Position numbers and translations under genes: made by a program
The notes under the pieces: generated by a model
Told to the model about the DNA's origin: nothing
Database searches by the model: none
Seen by the model: the letters and a program-made list of their open reading frames with translations, nothing else
Part shown: positions 8,367-18,786 of the stretch, piece by piece
How the letters are laid out: each line of letters opens with the position of its first letter
Numbering within the stretch: the first letter of the stretch is position 1
Assembly (NCBI RefSeq): GCF_030450125.1
Contig: NZ_CP123923.1
Coordinates: 2,790,001-2,854,000, forward strand
Reading direction: 5' to 3'
From: Streptomyces sp. WP-1
GTDB taxonomy: Bacteria; Actinomycetota; Actinomycetes; Streptomycetales; Streptomycetaceae
DNA: 64,000 nucleotides

Positions 8367-9497
8367 TCAGCCGCTCACCACGCCCTTGGCCTCGCCCGTG
8401 GCCGTGCCCTCGGTGGCCGCCTTCGGGATCGGGCGGTCGTTCTTCAGGGCGTCCCACACCAGCCGGGCCTTCGACTTCTCCAGCAGGACGCGGTTGGGGT
8501 TCGCCGGGTCGTACTGGACGGGCATGGTGACCATCGTCATGTCCCGGGAGTCGATGCCCTTGAGGCCGTCGGCGAAGTCGATCAGGGAGTTGACCGAGCC
8601 GAGGTCGGAGTCGGTGGTGACGGCCTTGGTGGCGGTGTCGGCGAGGTCGTACAGCTTCTTGGGGTCGCTGAAGACGCCGACGCTTCTGACCTGGCCGAGC
8701 AGCGCCTTGACGAAGGCCTGCTGGAGCTGGATGCGGCCGAGGTCGGAGCCGTCGCCGACGCCGTGCCGGGTGCGGACCAGGCCGAGGGCCTGCTGCCCGT
8801 CGAGGGTGTGCGTGCCGGCCTTGAGGTCCAGGTGGCTCTGCGGGTCGGCGATGGCCTTGGTCGTGGTCACCGGGACGCCGCCGAGGTCGTCGATGAGCTT
8901 CTGGAAGCCCGCGAAGTCGACCTCCAGGTAGTGGTCCATGCGGATGCCGGTGAGGGACTCGACGGACTTCACGGCGCAGGCCGCGCCCCCGGTGGAGTAC
9001 GCCTCGTTGAACATCACGGCGCTCGCGGCGGGGTGCGTGGTGCCCTTGGTGTCGGTGCACGCGGGGCGGTCCACCAGGGTGTCCCGGGGTATGGAGACCA
9101 CGCCGGCCTTCTTGTGGCCCTCGTAGACGTGCACGATCATCGCGGTGTCGGAGCGGGCGCTGCCGTCGTCCGTGCCGCCGCCGAGCTTCTTGTTGGAGCC
9201 GGCGCGGGTGTCGGAGCCGAGGACCAGGATGTTCTCGGAGCCGTTGTCGACCTTCGTCGGCCGGTCCTTGCCGAGGACCTGGTTGATGTCGACGCTGTGC
9301 AGGTTGCCGTTGAGCTTGAAGTACAGGTATCCGGCTCCGGCGCCGCCGAGCACCAGCACGCCCGCGGCCGTCCAGGCCGTCGCGAGCAGGGCCTTGCGGC
9401 CGGTGCTGCGGGGCTTGCGGCGTCGTCCCCGGCCCTTTCGGCCGGGCTCCCGGGCGCCGGGCTGGGGTATCGGTTCCGGCATGCTCTCGGCGGACAC
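8367..9497 (-). CDS. LytR-CpsA-Psr (LCP) family wall-polymer ligase
   Basis: 376-aa membrane-anchored protein that attaches undecaprenyl-linked glycopolymers to peptidoglycan. The cytoplasmic tail is very basic (RKGRGRRRKPR). A single membrane helix lies at about 38-60 and the extracytoplasmic LCP domain from about 95. The conserved LVLGSDTRAG and the Arg/Asp-containing DTLVDRPA region are present. The GTG at 9497 follows AGGAG. It fits functionally with the WecA-like gene at 1714-3042, which would make the lipid-linked precursor. Confidence 0.92.
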   Translation of the reverse strand: MSAESMPEPIPQPGAREPGRKGRGRRRKPRSTGRKALLATAWTAAGVLVLGGAGAGYLYFKLNGNLHSVDINQVLGKDRPTKVDNGSENILVLGSDTRAGSNKKLGGGTDDGSARSDTAMIVHVYEGHKKAGVVSIPRDTLVDRPACTDTKGTTHPAASAVMFNEAYSTGGAACAVKSVESLTGIRMDHYLEVDFAGFQKLIDDLGGVPVTTTKAIADPQSHLDLKAGTHTLDGQQALGLVRTRHGVGDGSDLGRIQLQQAFVKALLGQVRSVGVFSDPKKLYDLADTATKAVTTDSDLGSVNSLIDFADGLKGIDSRDMTMVTMPVQYDPANPNRVLLEKSKARLVWDALKNDRPIPKAATEGTATGEAKGVVSG

Positions 9498-9818
9498 GGC
9501 ACTCCTAGGTCTCGTCGATCGGTTACCCCCTGCGGTCAGGGTCGGGCGCGGTCGTCACCGCTCCATCGTCCCCCCGTGCGGTAGGACGGAGAAACTCGGG
9601 ACAGCGTTGCACGACGCAGAGTGCCCACCGCGTGGGGCGATGGGCACTGTGTGTAGTCGGCGGCATCGGGTGTACGGCGCTCACCTGCGGCTTTGTCGCT
9701 GGTTGTCGTATGTTTCCGACCGGGTGCGGAACGTGACCCTTGTGGCAAAGGTCTCGCTTCGGACACGACGGAGGCCGCCCCCTGGGGGACGGCCTCTGTC
9801 GAACGGATCCGGTGACCG
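9498..9818. other. Intergenic region between rho and LCP gene
   Basis: About 320 bases. It holds the rho terminator at its right end and presumably the LCP promoter. No supported ORF. Confidence 0.5.
9771..9796 (-). terminator. Rho gene terminator hairpin
   Basis: GAGGCCG-CCCCC-TG-GGGGG-A-CGGCCTC forms a stem of about 12 bp with a single bulged base, beginning 23 bp beyond the rho stop codon. No T tract follows, which is usual in Streptomyces. Confidence 0.65.
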
Positions 9819-11834
9819 CTAGTCGCCGTTGCCGGGGGTCGGCGTCGTCTTCTGGATCTGCATCAGGAACTCGACGTTCGACTTGGTCTGCTTCATCTTG
9901 TCCAGCAGCAGCTCGATCGCCTGCTGCTGGTCCAGGGCGTGGAGCACCCGGCGCAGCTTCCAGACGATGCCCAGCTCCTCGGAGCCCAGCAGGATCTCTT
10001 CCTTACGGGTGCCGGACGCGTCCACGTCCACCGCCGGGAAGATGCGCTTGTCGGCGAGCTTGCGGTCGAGCTTGAGCTCCATGTTGCCGGTGCCCTTGAA
10101 CTCCTCGAAGATCACCTCGTCCATGCGGGAGCCGGTGTCCACGAGCGCCGTCGCCAGGATGGTGAGCGAGCCGCCGTCCTCGATGTTGCGCGCGGCACCG
10201 AAGAAGCGCTTCGGCGGGTACAGCGCGGTCGAGTCGACACCACCGGACAGGATGCGGCCGGAGGCGGGCGCCGCGAGGTTGTAGGCACGGCCCAGACGCG
10301 TGATGGAGTCCAGCAGCACGACCACGTCGTGGCCCAGCTCCACCAGGCGCTTGGCGCGCTCGATGGCCAGTTCGGCGACCGTGGTGTGGTCCTCGGCCGG
10401 GCGGTCGAAGGTCGAGGAGATGACCTCGCCCTTGACCGACCGCTGCATGTCGGTGACCTCTTCCGGACGCTCGTCGACCAGGACGACCATCAGGTGGCAC
10501 TCGGGGTTGTTGTGCGTGATCGCGTTGGCGATCGCCTGCATGATCATGGTCTTGCCGGTCTTCGGCGGGGCCACGATCAGACCGCGCTGGCCCTTGCCGA
10601 TCGGCGACACGAGGTCGATGATCCGGGTCGTCAGCACGCCCGGGTCCGTCTCCAGGCGGAGGCGGTCCTGCGGGTACAGCGGCGTCAGCTTGTTGAACTC
10701 CGGGCGGCCGCGGCCGTGTTCGGGCGCCATGCCGTTGACGGAGTCGAGGCGGACCAGCGCGTTGAACTTCTCGCGGCGCTCCCCGTCCTTCGGCTGGCGG
10801 ACCGCGCCGGTGAGGTGGTCACCCTTGCGCAGACCGTTCTTGCGGACCTGGGCGAGGGAGACGTACACGTCGTTCGGGCCCGGCAGGTAGCCGGAGGTCC
10901 GGATGAAGGCGTAGTTGTCGAGGATGTCCAGGATGCCCGCGACGGGGATCAGGACGTCGTCCTCGGTGACCTGCGGCTCGACGATCTCGTCGCGGCCACG
11001 ACGGCCCCGGCGGTCGCGGTAGCGGCCGCGCCGGCCGCGGCGGCCGCCCTCGAAGTCGTCGTCGTCCTGCTGCTGCCGGTCCTGGCGGCCGCCCTGCTGG
11101 CCCTGCTGCTGACGCTGGCCGCCCTGCTGGTCGTCGCCCTTGCCGCGGCGGTCACCGCGGTCACCGCGCTCGCCGCGGTCCCCACGCTCACCGCGGTCAC
11201 GGCCGCGCTCACGGCGGTCGCGGCGGCCGCGGCCCTCGCCGTCACCGGCGTCGTTCTTCGCGGACTCGCCCTGCTGCTGCGGCTGCTGGGCGTCGGCCTT
11301 GGAGTCGCTCTTCGCGTCGACGCGGGCCTCGGTCTTCGCCTCGGCGGCGGCCGGCTCGGCGCCGCCCGCGGCGGGGCTGCCGGCCTCGGCGGTGGCACGA
11401 CGGCGACGGCGCTCGGTCGGCGCCTCGTCCCCGGCGGCGGGCTGACCGGGAATCTCGATCTGCTGCTGGGCCTTCTCGGCGGGCGCCTCGGACTTGGCCG
11501 CCTTCTGCGCGCCGTCCGCGCTCTCGCCGGTGCGGGCCTTGGAGGTGGCCCGGCGCTTCGGCTTGGTCTCGGCGGCGGCCTCGGCCTTGGGGGCACTGCC
11601 CTGGGCCTGCGCCTCCTTGATGACCTCGATCAGCTGGCTCTTGCGCATCCGCGCGGTGCCCCTGATGCCGAGGCCCGAGGCGACCTGCTGCAGCTCGGCC
11701 AGCACCATGCCCTCAAGGCCGGTACCCCGGCGCCGCCGGGAGCCGGCACCGGTGGCAGGCGCGGAGGCGTCCGTGGCGGGCGCGGCAGCGGTCTCCTCGA
11801 CACGTGCGCCCATCAGATCGGTGGTGTCGCTCAC
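9819..11834 (-). CDS. rho: Transcription termination factor Rho
   Basis: 671-aa hexameric RNA-dependent ATPase. It has an N-terminal Rho_N helix domain (about 25-75), then an actinobacterial insert of about 200 residues rich in Arg, Gly, Asp and Gln ([18 protein letters not shown] type), an RNA-binding cold-shock-like domain ([19 protein letters not shown]), Walker A APPKTGKT and Walker [10 protein letters not shown]. The insert makes it much longer than E. coli Rho (419 aa). The GTG start at 11834 follows AAGGA. Transcribed alone, with a leader of about 400 bp. Confidence 0.97.
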   Translation of the reverse strand: MSDTTDLMGARVEETAAAPATDASAPATGAGSRRRRGTGLEGMVLAELQQVASGLGIRGTARMRKSQLIEVIKEAQAQGSAPKAEAAAETKPKRRATSKARTGESADGAQKAAKSEAPAEKAQQQIEIPGQPAAGDEAPTERRRRRATAEAGSPAAGGAEPAAAEAKTEARVDAKSDSKADAQQPQQQGESAKNDAGDGEGRGRRDRRERGRDRGERGDRGERGDRGDRRGKGDDQQGGQRQQQGQQGGRQDRQQQDDDDFEGGRRGRRGRYRDRRGRRGRDEIVEPQVTEDDVLIPVAGILDILDNYAFIRTSGYLPGPNDVYVSLAQVRKNGLRKGDHLTGAVRQPKDGERREKFNALVRLDSVNGMAPEHGRGRPEFNKLTPLYPQDRLRLETDPGVLTTRIIDLVSPIGKGQRGLIVAPPKTGKTMIMQAIANAITHNNPECHLMVVLVDERPEEVTDMQRSVKGEVISSTFDRPAEDHTTVAELAIERAKRLVELGHDVVVLLDSITRLGRAYNLAAPASGRILSGGVDSTALYPPKRFFGAARNIEDGGSLTILATALVDTGSRMDEVIFEEFKGTGNMELKLDRKLADKRIFPAVDVDASGTRKEEILLGSEELGIVWKLRRVLHALDQQQAIELLLDKMKQTKSNVEFLMQIQKTTPTPGNGD

Positions 11835-12243
11835 GAAGGGTCCTTCCCTGGAGCGGACGTCGGCCTGTCTGGCTCGGCGACCGGTTGTGCTGTCCGGCTA
11901 CGGTCCTGTCTTCGGTGAACCGTGCCGGGGCGGTGGTCCGCCAACGAACGCGGCGGAAGAGAAATGTGCGGTGACGGCGCTTCCGCGAGCCGTGACACCC
12001 GGTGTCACGTGGCGTGGAAGCACCTGCTCCGGAGCATGCCCTGCGGCCGGCTCAGTGCTCGCCTACGACGTACTGCCCAGGTACGGCGCGCGGAACACGG
12101 AGTGGCGTGGGGGGCTCCCGGAAGAATGTCTGTCCCGGACGGGGACACGTGGCACCTCGCCGTGGTGGGGTCGGGTGCAGACTTGAGATTAACACTACCG
12201 GATCCAACAAACATTCCCCCTCTCCAAATCCGGCAACCGTGTG
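11835..12243. other. Intergenic region: rho leader/promoter
   Basis: About 410 bases between rho and thrB, both minus strand. AT-rich patches near 12185-12230 (ttaacactac, aacaaacattcc) are the likeliest promoter area. I see no supported ORF. A long leader would be consistent with Rho autoregulation, which is inference. Confidence 0.4.
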
Positions 12244-13161
12244 TCAGGGCGCAAGCGGAAGCACGCTCGCTCCCCGCATGTCCAGGTCCAGCCGGTTGGC
12301 GGCCCAGCCCTCACCCGCGAGGTGGGAGACCTTGTCGGCGGTGCCGGCGTCGGTCAGGGCCATGACGGTGGGTCCGGCACCGGAGATGACGGCCGGGATC
12401 CCGTCCGCCCGCAGCCGCTCCACCAGCGCGGCGCTCTCCGGCATGGCCGGGGCGCGGTACTCCTGGTGGAGGCGGTCCTCGGTGGCGGGCAGCAGCAGTT
12501 CGGGGCGCCGGGTGAGGGCCTCGACGAGCAGGGCGGCGCGGCCCGCGTTGGCCGCGGCGTCGACATGCGGCACGGTGCGCGGCAGCAGTCCGCGGGCGGT
12601 TTCCGTCAGGACCGGCTTTCCGGGCACGAAAACCACCGGAACGATGGAATCGTCGGGGTCCATTCTGATCGCGCGGGCGGCGCCGGATTCCATCCAGGAG
12701 AGGGTGAATCCGCCGAGCAGACAGGCGGCGACATTGTCGGGGTGGCCCTCGATCTCGGTGGCCAGCGCCAGCAGGGCCGCGTCGTCCAGACGGGCCTCGC
12801 CGCCTATGGTCACGGCGCGGGCGGCCACGATGCCGGCGCAGATGGCGGCGGAGGAGGAGCCGAGGCCCCGGCCGTGGGGGATGCGGTTGGCGCAGACGAT
12901 CTCCAGGCCGCGGGGCTGGCCGCCCAGCAGGTCGAAGGCGGTGCGCAGGGAGCGGACGAGGAGGTGGCGCTCGTCGCGCGGCAGGTTCTCGCTGCCCTCA
13001 CCCGCGATGTCGATGTGCAGCCCGGAGTCGGCCACCCGGACGACGACGTCGTCGTAGAGCCCCAGCGCGAGGCCCAGGGCGTCGAAGCCCGGACCGAGAT
13101 TGGCGCTGGTGGCAGGGGTGCGCACCCGGACGGCGGCGGCACGGAAGGCTGGACCGGCCAT
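12244..13161 (-). CDS. thrB: Homoserine kinase
   Basis: 305-aa GHMP kinase that phosphorylates homoserine, the penultimate step to threonine. The GHMP ATP-binding loop is IPHGRGLGSSSAAICAG. The N-terminal substrate motif is RTPATSANLGPGFDALG. The ATG at 13161 (MAGPAFRAAAV) follows AAGGAG and gives the usual length; an upstream in-frame ATG at 13203 would add 14 residues. It follows thrC after a 380-bp gap containing a hairpin and tandem repeats, so it may have its own promoter. Confidence 0.95.
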   Translation of the reverse strand: MAGPAFRAAAVRVRTPATSANLGPGFDALGLALGLYDDVVVRVADSGLHIDIAGEGSENLPRDERHLLVRSLRTAFDLLGGQPRGLEIVCANRIPHGRGLGSSSAAICAGIVAARAVTIGGEARLDDAALLALATEIEGHPDNVAACLLGGFTLSWMESGAARAIRMDPDDSIVPVVFVPGKPVLTETARGLLPRTVPHVDAAANAGRAALLVEALTRRPELLLPATEDRLHQEYRAPAMPESAALVERLRADGIPAVISGAGPTVMALTDAGTADKVSHLAGEGWAANRLDLDMRGASVLPLAP

Positions 13162-13371
13162 CGCTCGAAGACTCTCCTTGAGCTGCGTGACTGTCAAAGA
13201 CATTCGATACGTACGTGGAGACCCTCGGCCGCGCAGACGGCGCGGCGTTGCCCCTATGCGCAGTGCATATGCAACGAGCGGGTTCGGTACAGCGTATCGA
13301 AGGAAGGTTCAGTAGCGACATAGGGCGCACAGGAGGCGCACGATGCGTGTCGTAAGCCCCTTGTGCACCCT

Positions 13372-13418
13372 GACAGGGCCTGACAGGAATGGGAAAGACC
13401 CTGTCAGGCGCCCTGTCG
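13372..13418. terminator. Long inverted repeat downstream of thrC
   Basis: The left arm GACAGGGCCTGACAGG pairs with CCTGTCAGG-CG-CCCTGTC across an 11-13 base loop, with one 2-nt bulge. It lies in the thrC-thrB gap and probably acts as a terminator or attenuator. Confidence 0.6.
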
Positions 13419-13449
13419 GGGAAGGCTCCGGTGTGCCTCGGCGCAACCG

Positions 13450-13529
13450 GTGCCCCGGCGTTCCGGCGCTCAGTGCCCCGGCGTTCCGGTGCCTCAGTGG
13501 CCCGGCATTCCGGTGCCTCAGTGGCCCGG
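13450..13529. repeat. 24-bp tandem repeat (about 3.4 copies) by the thrC stop
   Basis: Copies at 13450-13472, 13473-13496, 13497-13520 and a partial one to 13529. Consensus GTGSCCCGGCGTTCCGGTGCCTCA. The array ends about 13 bp before the thrC stop codon. Confidence 0.75.
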
Positions 13530-13541
13530 TGCCACAGCGCC

Positions 13542-14600
13542 TCAGGCGAGGCCGAGGCGCTCGGCCGCGGTGGCCGCGTCGACCGGGACGGTGACCGGCT
13601 GCGGCGCGCCGGCGACGGCCCAGTCGGGGTCCTTCAGACCGTTGCCGGTGACGGTGCAGACGATGCGCTGGCCCGGGTCGACCTTGCCCTGCTCGGCGGC
13701 CTTGAGCAGACCGGCCACGGAGGCGGCGGAGGCGGGCTCCACGAAGACGCCCTCCTGCGCGGCCAACAGCCGGTAGGCGCGCAGGATTTCACGGTCCGTC
13801 ACCTCGTCGATGGCGCCGCCGGACTCGTCCCGGGCGGCCAGCGCGTACTGCCAGGAGGCCGGGTTGCCGATGCGGATGGCGGTGGCGATGGTCGAGGGGT
13901 CCTTGACGACCTCGCCGCGCACGATCGGGGCGCTGCCGGACGCCTGGAACCCCCACATGCGGGGCGTGCGGGTGGCGAGCCTGTCGGCGGCGTACTCCTG
14001 GTAGCCCTTCCAGTACGCCGTGATGTTGCCCGCGTTGCCGACCGGCAGGACGTGGATGTCGGGCGCGTCGCCGAGCATGTCCACGATCTCGAAGGCGGCC
14101 GTCTTCTGGCCCTCGATCCGCACCGGGTTGACCGAATTGACCAGCGCCACCGGGTAGTTCTCGCTCAGCGAGCGGGCGAGGGTGAGGCAGTCGTCGAAGT
14201 TCCCGTCGACCTGGAGGATCTTCGCGCCGTGCACCAGGGCCTGGCCCATCTTGCCGAGCGCGATCTTGCCCCGCGGCACGAGCACGGCCGAGACCATGCC
14301 GGCGCGCACGGCGTACGCCGCGGCGGAGGCGGAGGTGTTGCCGGTGGACGCGCAGATGACGGCCTTGGCCCCCTCCTCCTTCGCCTTGGAGATGGCCATC
14401 GTCATGCCGCGGTCCTTGAAGGACCCGGTCGGGTTCGCGCCCTCCACCTTGAGGTGGACCTCGCAGCCGGTGCGCTCGGAGAGCACCTGCGCGGGCACGA
14501 GGGGCGTGCCGCCCTCTCGGAGCGTCACGACCGGCGTGGTGTCGGAAACCGGCAGCCGGTCCCGGTACTCCTCGATGATTCCGCGCCACTGGTGGGTCAT
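13542..14600 (-). CDS. thrC: Threonine synthase
   Basis: 352-aa fold-type-II PLP enzyme converting O-phosphohomoserine to threonine. The PLP lysine lies in [14 protein letters not shown]. The phosphate-binding glycine loop is [15 protein letters not shown]. The ATG at 14600 lies 6 bp after the hom stop codon, so the two genes form one transcript. Confidence 0.96.
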   Translation of the reverse strand: MTHQWRGIIEEYRDRLPVSDTTPVVTLREGGTPLVPAQVLSERTGCEVHLKVEGANPTGSFKDRGMTMAISKAKEEGAKAVICASTGNTSASAAAYAVRAGMVSAVLVPRGKIALGKMGQALVHGAKILQVDGNFDDCLTLARSLSENYPVALVNSVNPVRIEGQKTAAFEIVDMLGDAPDIHVLPVGNAGNITAYWKGYQEYAADRLATRTPRMWGFQASGSAPIVRGEVVKDPSTIATAIRIGNPASWQYALAARDESGGAIDEVTDREILRAYRLLAAQEGVFVEPASAASVAGLLKAAEQGKVDPGQRIVCTVTGNGLKDPDWAVAGAPQPVTVPVDAATAAERLGLA

Positions 14601-14606
14601 TGCTCG

Positions 14607-15896
14607 TTACTCTCCTTCAACCCGCATGATGCTGGCGACACCCCGCACGGTGTCGAGCTTGCGCAGCGCCTCGACGGTGCCGGTCAGGGCCGCGTCCAGG
14701 GCTCGGTGGGTGACGACGACGAGGGACGCCTCGCCGTCCTTGCCCGACTGCCGAACGGTGTCGATGGACACCCCGTGCTCGGCGAAGACCGTGGCGACCT
14801 GGGCGAGGACACCCGGTTTGTCGGCCACGTCCAGGCTGATGTGGTACCGCGTGACGACATCGCCCATCGGGGAGACCGGCAGCGCGGCGTACGCCGACTC
14901 GCCGGGCCCCGTGGTGCCGTTGAGCTTGTTGCGGCAGACGGCGACGAGGTCGCCGAGCACGGCGGAGGCGGTCGGGGAACCGCCGGCGCCGGGGCCGTAG
15001 AACATCAGCTGGCCGGCCGCGTCGCTCTCCACGAAGACGGCGTTGTACGCGCCGCGCACGGAGGCGAGGGGATGGCTCAGCGGAATCATGGCGGGGTGCA
15101 CGCGCGCCGTGACGGACGCGCCGTCCGCCGCCCGCTCGCAGATGGCGAGCAGCTTGATGGTGCAGCCCATCTGCCTGGCCGAGCGGAAGTCGGCGGCGGT
15201 GACCTCGGTCATCCCCTCGCGGTGCACGTCGTCCAGGCGCACCCGCGTGTGGAAGGCGATGCCGGCGAGGATGGCGGCCTTGGCGGCGGCGTCGAAGCCC
15301 TCGACGTCGGCGGTCGGGTCGGCCTCGGCGTACCCGAGCGCGGTGGCCTCGTCCAGGGCCTCCTGGTAGCCGGCGCCGGTGGAGTCCATCTTGTCGAGGA
15401 TGAAGTTGGTGGTGCCGTTGACGATGCCGAGCACCCGGTTGACCTTGTCGCCGGCCAGGGACTCGCGCAGCGGGCGGATCAGCGGGATGGCGCCGGCGAC
15501 GGCGGCCTCGTAGTAGAGGTCCCGGCCGTGCTCCTCGGCGGCGGCGTGCAGGGCGGCGCCGTCCTGGGCGAGCAGGGCCTTGTTCGCGGAGACGACGGAC
15601 GCGCCGTGCTCGAACGCGGTGGTGATGAGCGAGCGGGCGGGCTCGATCCCCCCGATCACCTCGACGACGACGTCGATGTCGCCGCGTTTGACGAGCGCGG
15701 TGGCGTCCGTGGTGACCAGGGCCGGGTCGATGCCCTCGCGCACCTTGCTCGGGCGTCGTACGGCGACCCCGGCCAGCTCCACCGGGGCACCGATCCTCTG
15801 GGCGAGGTCGTCGGCGTGCGTCGTCATGATGCGCGCCACCTCTGAGCCGACGACCCCACAGCCCAGCAGCGCCACCTTCAGCGGACGCGTACGCAT
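14607..15896 (-). CDS. hom: Homoserine dehydrogenase
   Basis: 429-aa NAD(P)-dependent enzyme reducing aspartate semialdehyde to homoserine, the branch point toward Thr and Met. Motifs: Rossmann LLGCGVVGSEV, family signature GIVNGTTNFIL, and a C-terminal ACT domain (YHISLDVADKPGVLAQVA) for threonine feedback. Two adjacent ATGs (15899 and 15896) follow GAGG; the second has the better spacing. Upstream in-frame codons to 15947 look non-coding. Confidence 0.95.
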   Translation of the reverse strand: MRTRPLKVALLGCGVVGSEVARIMTTHADDLAQRIGAPVELAGVAVRRPSKVREGIDPALVTTDATALVKRGDIDVVVEVIGGIEPARSLITTAFEHGASVVSANKALLAQDGAALHAAAEEHGRDLYYEAAVAGAIPLIRPLRESLAGDKVNRVLGIVNGTTNFILDKMDSTGAGYQEALDEATALGYAEADPTADVEGFDAAAKAAILAGIAFHTRVRLDDVHREGMTEVTAADFRSARQMGCTIKLLAICERAADGASVTARVHPAMIPLSHPLASVRGAYNAVFVESDAAGQLMFYGPGAGGSPTASAVLGDLVAVCRNKLNGTTGPGESAYAALPVSPMGDVVTRYHISLDVADKPGVLAQVATVFAEHGVSIDTVRQSGKDGEASLVVVTHRALDAALTGTVEALRKLDTVRGVASIMRVEGE

Positions 15897-16045
15897 CATC
15901 CGACCTCGTTTCCTCTTACCGTAGACGGTTGGACCAGTCTCACTCACCGGACGGGAGTTTCTACCCTTCGTCCGGATCCTGAGACGTTTATTTCATTTTC
16001 GCGGGGTGTGCGGACCGCAGATCTTCCACCCCGCGCTCCGGGGGC

Positions 16046-17437
16046 TCATCCGACGTCGAGACGCAGGAGATCCTCCTCCGTCTCGCGCCGGACGATCACC
16101 CGGGCCTCGCCGTCGCGCACCGCGACGACGGGCGGCCGGAGCACATGGTTGTAGTTGCTGGCCATCGACCGGCAGTACGCCCCCGTGGCCGGTACGGCGA
16201 TGAGGTCGCCCGGCGCGAGATCGGCGGGCAGGAACGCGTCCTTGACCACGATGTCCCCGCTCTCGCAGTGCTTGCCGACGACCCGGGCGAGCATCGGCTC
16301 GGCAGCGCTGGCCCGCGAGACGAGGGCGACGCTGTACTCGGCGTCGTACAGCGCGGTGCGGATGTTGTCGGACATGCCGCCGTCGACGGAGACGTACGTG
16401 CGCAGCCCCTCCAGCGGCTTCACGGTGCCGACCTCGTAGAGCGTGAACGCGGTCGGGCCGACGACGGCGCGTCCGGGCTCCACCGAGATCCGGGGCGTGC
16501 GCAGCCGCGCCGCCTCGCACTCGCGGCTGACGATCTCGCCGAGCGCCTTGGCGATCTCGTGCGGCTCGCGCGGGTCGTCGTCGCTGGTGTAGGCGATGCC
16601 GAGGCCGCCGCCGAGGTCGATCTCGGGCAGTTCGACGCCGTGCTCGTCGCGGATGTCCTTGAGCAGTCCGACGACGCGGTGGGCGGCCACCTCGAAGCCG
16701 GACATGTCGAAGATCTGCGAGCCGATGTGGGAGTGGATCCCGATCAGTTCGAGCCCGTCCAGGTGCAGCGCCCGCCGTACGGCCTCGGCGGCCTGCCCGC
16801 CGGCGAGCGGGATACCGAACTTCTGGTCCTCGTGGGCGGTGGCGATGAACTCGTGGGTGTGGGCCTCGACGCCGACGGTGATCCGGATCTGGACCTTCTG
16901 CCGCCTGCCCAGGGACTGCGCGATATGGGCGACCCGCACGATCTCCTGGAAGGAGTCGAGCACGATCCGCCCGACACCGGCCTCCACGGCACGGGTGATC
17001 TCCGCGACGGACTTGTTGTTCCCGTGGAGGGCGATGCGCTCGGGATCCATCCCGGCGGAGAGCGCGGTGGCCAGCTCGCCCCCGGAGCAGACATCGAGGT
17101 TCAGCCCTTCTTCCGCCAGCCACCGCACGACGGCACGCGAGAGGAACGCCTTCCCCGCGTAGAACACATCGGCGTCGGACCCGAAGGCGGTGCGCCAGGC
17201 GCGCGCCCGCGCCCGGAAGTCGGCCTCGTCCATGATGTACGCGGGTGTGCCGAACTCCTCGGCGAGCCGGGTCACGGGGACCCCGCCGACGGTGACGACC
17301 CCGTCCTCGCCGCGGCCGACGGTCTGCGCCCAGACCTTGTGGTCGAGCACGTTGAGGTCGGTGGGCGGCGCGGAGTAGTGCCCCTCGGGCAGGACATCGG
17401 CGTGGCGGGGCCCGGCGGGGTGGGCGGAACGGCTCAT
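16046..17437 (-). CDS. lysA: Diaminopimelate decarboxylase
   Basis: 463-aa fold-type-III PLP enzyme making L-lysine from meso-DAP, the last lysine step. The PLP lysine lies in [12 protein letters not shown]. Other motifs: [29 protein letters not shown] and VGKHCESGD. It sits 149 bp upstream of hom and just downstream of nrtL, all on one strand. Confidence 0.96.
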   Translation of the reverse strand: MSRSAHPAGPRHADVLPEGHYSAPPTDLNVLDHKVWAQTVGRGEDGVVTVGGVPVTRLAEEFGTPAYIMDEADFRARARAWRTAFGSDADVFYAGKAFLSRAVVRWLAEEGLNLDVCSGGELATALSAGMDPERIALHGNNKSVAEITRAVEAGVGRIVLDSFQEIVRVAHIAQSLGRRQKVQIRITVGVEAHTHEFIATAHEDQKFGIPLAGGQAAEAVRRALHLDGLELIGIHSHIGSQIFDMSGFEVAAHRVVGLLKDIRDEHGVELPEIDLGGGLGIAYTSDDDPREPHEIAKALGEIVSRECEAARLRTPRISVEPGRAVVGPTAFTLYEVGTVKPLEGLRTYVSVDGGMSDNIRTALYDAEYSVALVSRASAAEPMLARVVGKHCESGDIVVKDAFLPADLAPGDLIAVPATGAYCRSMASNYNHVLRPPVVAVRDGEARVIVRRETEEDLLRLDVG

Positions 17438-17493
17438 GACGGTGGCTCTCAGACTCTCTGTCTTTCTCTGGGGGACATCTGTTCTCGGTCCCC

Positions 17494-18492
17494 TCAGAGA
17501 TGTTCGGGTGCGTCGATGCCGAGCAGGGACAGGCCGCCGGCCAGCACCGTCCCGGCCGCTTCGGCAAGCGCGAGCCGGGCCCGGTGGGCGGCCGAGGGTT
17601 TCTCCTCGCCGATCGGAAGCACACAGGTCAGAAAGGGCAGCACGGCATCCGCGACGGTGACGAGATGCCGGGCCAGCCGGTCCGGGGCGCGGTGGGTGGC
17701 GGCCGCGGTGAGGATGCGGGGGTAGTCGGCCAGGGGGGTGTGGAGGGCGGGGGTGACCGCCGCGGTGTCGGCCTCGGTGGTGTTCAGGGGTCCCGGCTCG
17801 GCGGCGAAGCCCAGGCGGGCGGCACCCCGGCCGAGGGACCGGACGCGGGCGTGGGCGTACCGCACCCGGAACAAGGGGTTGCCCTCACGCTGGACGAGAT
17901 GGTCGGCCGTGATGCGGGGCCGGTCGTGCGGGGCGGGGTGGAGCAGCGCCCACCGGGCGGCGTCGGGCCCGAGCGGCGCGGGGTCCTCGAAAGCGGGCAC
18001 GGGCCGCAGATCGACGGGCTCACCGTGCTCCACGGTGGCCCGCCCGCCCTGGGTGGCGACGATCCGTACGACGGCGTCGGCCACGACCTCGGCCCGCACC
18101 TCGTACGGCACCCGCAACGCGAGCACCTGCCCGGCGAGGGCGCCCCCATGGCCGTACCGCTGCCCCTGTGCGCGGATCTCCCGTACGAGGTCCTGGAGCG
18201 GATCGACCCCCCGGTCGAGCCGGAAGTTGAGGAACCCCGGCCCGGTGACGACGACGTCCTCGATGCCGTCCGCCGCGATGAGCCGGGGCCGCAGGATCTC
18301 GGCGACGGTGCGCGGCGGCTTCCCGGCCGCGCGGGCGAGCTGGAGCGCGACATTGGTCGCGTACTCCCCGCATCCGCCGGCCCCCGGCTCACTCACCACG
18401 ACCCGCTCGGGCACGACGACGCTGAGCTGCCCCTCGTCAACAGCACAACGCACCGCGTGCAGCACGGTGCGGGACAGCTCGACGGGGGTCAC
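17494..18492 (-). CDS. nrtL: ArgS-related anticodon-binding protein NrtL
   Basis: 332-aa arginyl-tRNA synthetase paralogue. It keeps the N-terminal Arg-tRNA recognition-like region ([22 protein letters not shown]) and a C-terminal DALR anticodon-binding domain. The HIGH/KMSKS catalytic core is missing, so it cannot aminoacylate. The GTG at 18492 gives [14 protein letters not shown]. Such proteins lie upstream of lysA in Streptomyces. Its role is unknown; tRNA or RNA binding is inferred from the domain. Confidence 0.85.
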   Translation of the reverse strand: MTPVELSRTVLHAVRCAVDEGQLSVVVPERVVVSEPGAGGCGEYATNVALQLARAAGKPPRTVAEILRPRLIAADGIEDVVVTGPGFLNFRLDRGVDPLQDLVREIRAQGQRYGHGGALAGQVLALRVPYEVRAEVVADAVVRIVATQGGRATVEHGEPVDLRPVPAFEDPAPLGPDAARWALLHPAPHDRPRITADHLVQREGNPLFRVRYAHARVRSLGRGAARLGFAAEPGPLNTTEADTAAVTPALHTPLADYPRILTAAATHRAPDRLARHLVTVADAVLPFLTCVLPIGEEKPSAAHRARLALAEAAGTVLAGGLSLLGIDAPEHL

Positions 18493-18598
18493 GGGACAAG
18501 GGTAGGGGAGGAGGGGGGTGGGAGGGCGAGCCGGTTTCTCTGGTGAGACGGGGTGGGGTTCGGGGGTGGGGGGTCTGGGGGCGGGGAGATGGCGGCCG

Positions 18599-18717
18599 GG
18601 TTCCCTGGCCGGATGGGGGCGGGGGTCCGGGGTGAGGCGGAGGTGGGGTTCCCTGGCCGGATGGGGGCGGGGATCCAGAGTGAGGCGGAGGTGGGGTTCC
18701 CTGGCCGGTGGGGGCGG
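18599..18717. repeat. 48-bp G-rich tandem repeat
   Basis: Units at about 18599-18633 (partial), 18634-18681 and 18682-18717, with the shared core GAGGCGGAGGTGGGGTTCC followed by CTGGCCGGATGGGGGCGGGG. The plus strand is strongly G-biased. The repeat lies upstream of nrtL and downstream of the response regulator gene. Confidence 0.75.
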
Positions 18718-18786
18718 AACGCTCCCCTCGCCCCCTCGAACCCGGAATTCTACGAACCGGACCCGTCAGGCACAGTCGCGCCCGGC

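Larger units (their letters stand above)
13162..13541. other. Intergenic region between thrC and thrB
   Basis: 380 bases with no supported gene. It contains a long inverted repeat at 13372-13418, a 24-bp tandem repeat at 13450-13529, and, nearest thrB, an AT-richer stretch that is the likely thrB promoter. Confidence 0.5.

Noticed and set aside
9939..11918. Long plus-strand frame of 659 codons opposite rho
   Set aside because: It is the antisense shadow of rho; its Leu/Ala/Val runs come from reading the Arg/Gly/Asp-rich insert backwards, and rho has all family motifs.
13389..15845. 818-codon plus-strand frame opposite thrC and hom
   Set aside because: His/Gly/Asp-rich shadow typical of high-GC antisense frames; the minus strand holds intact thrC and hom.
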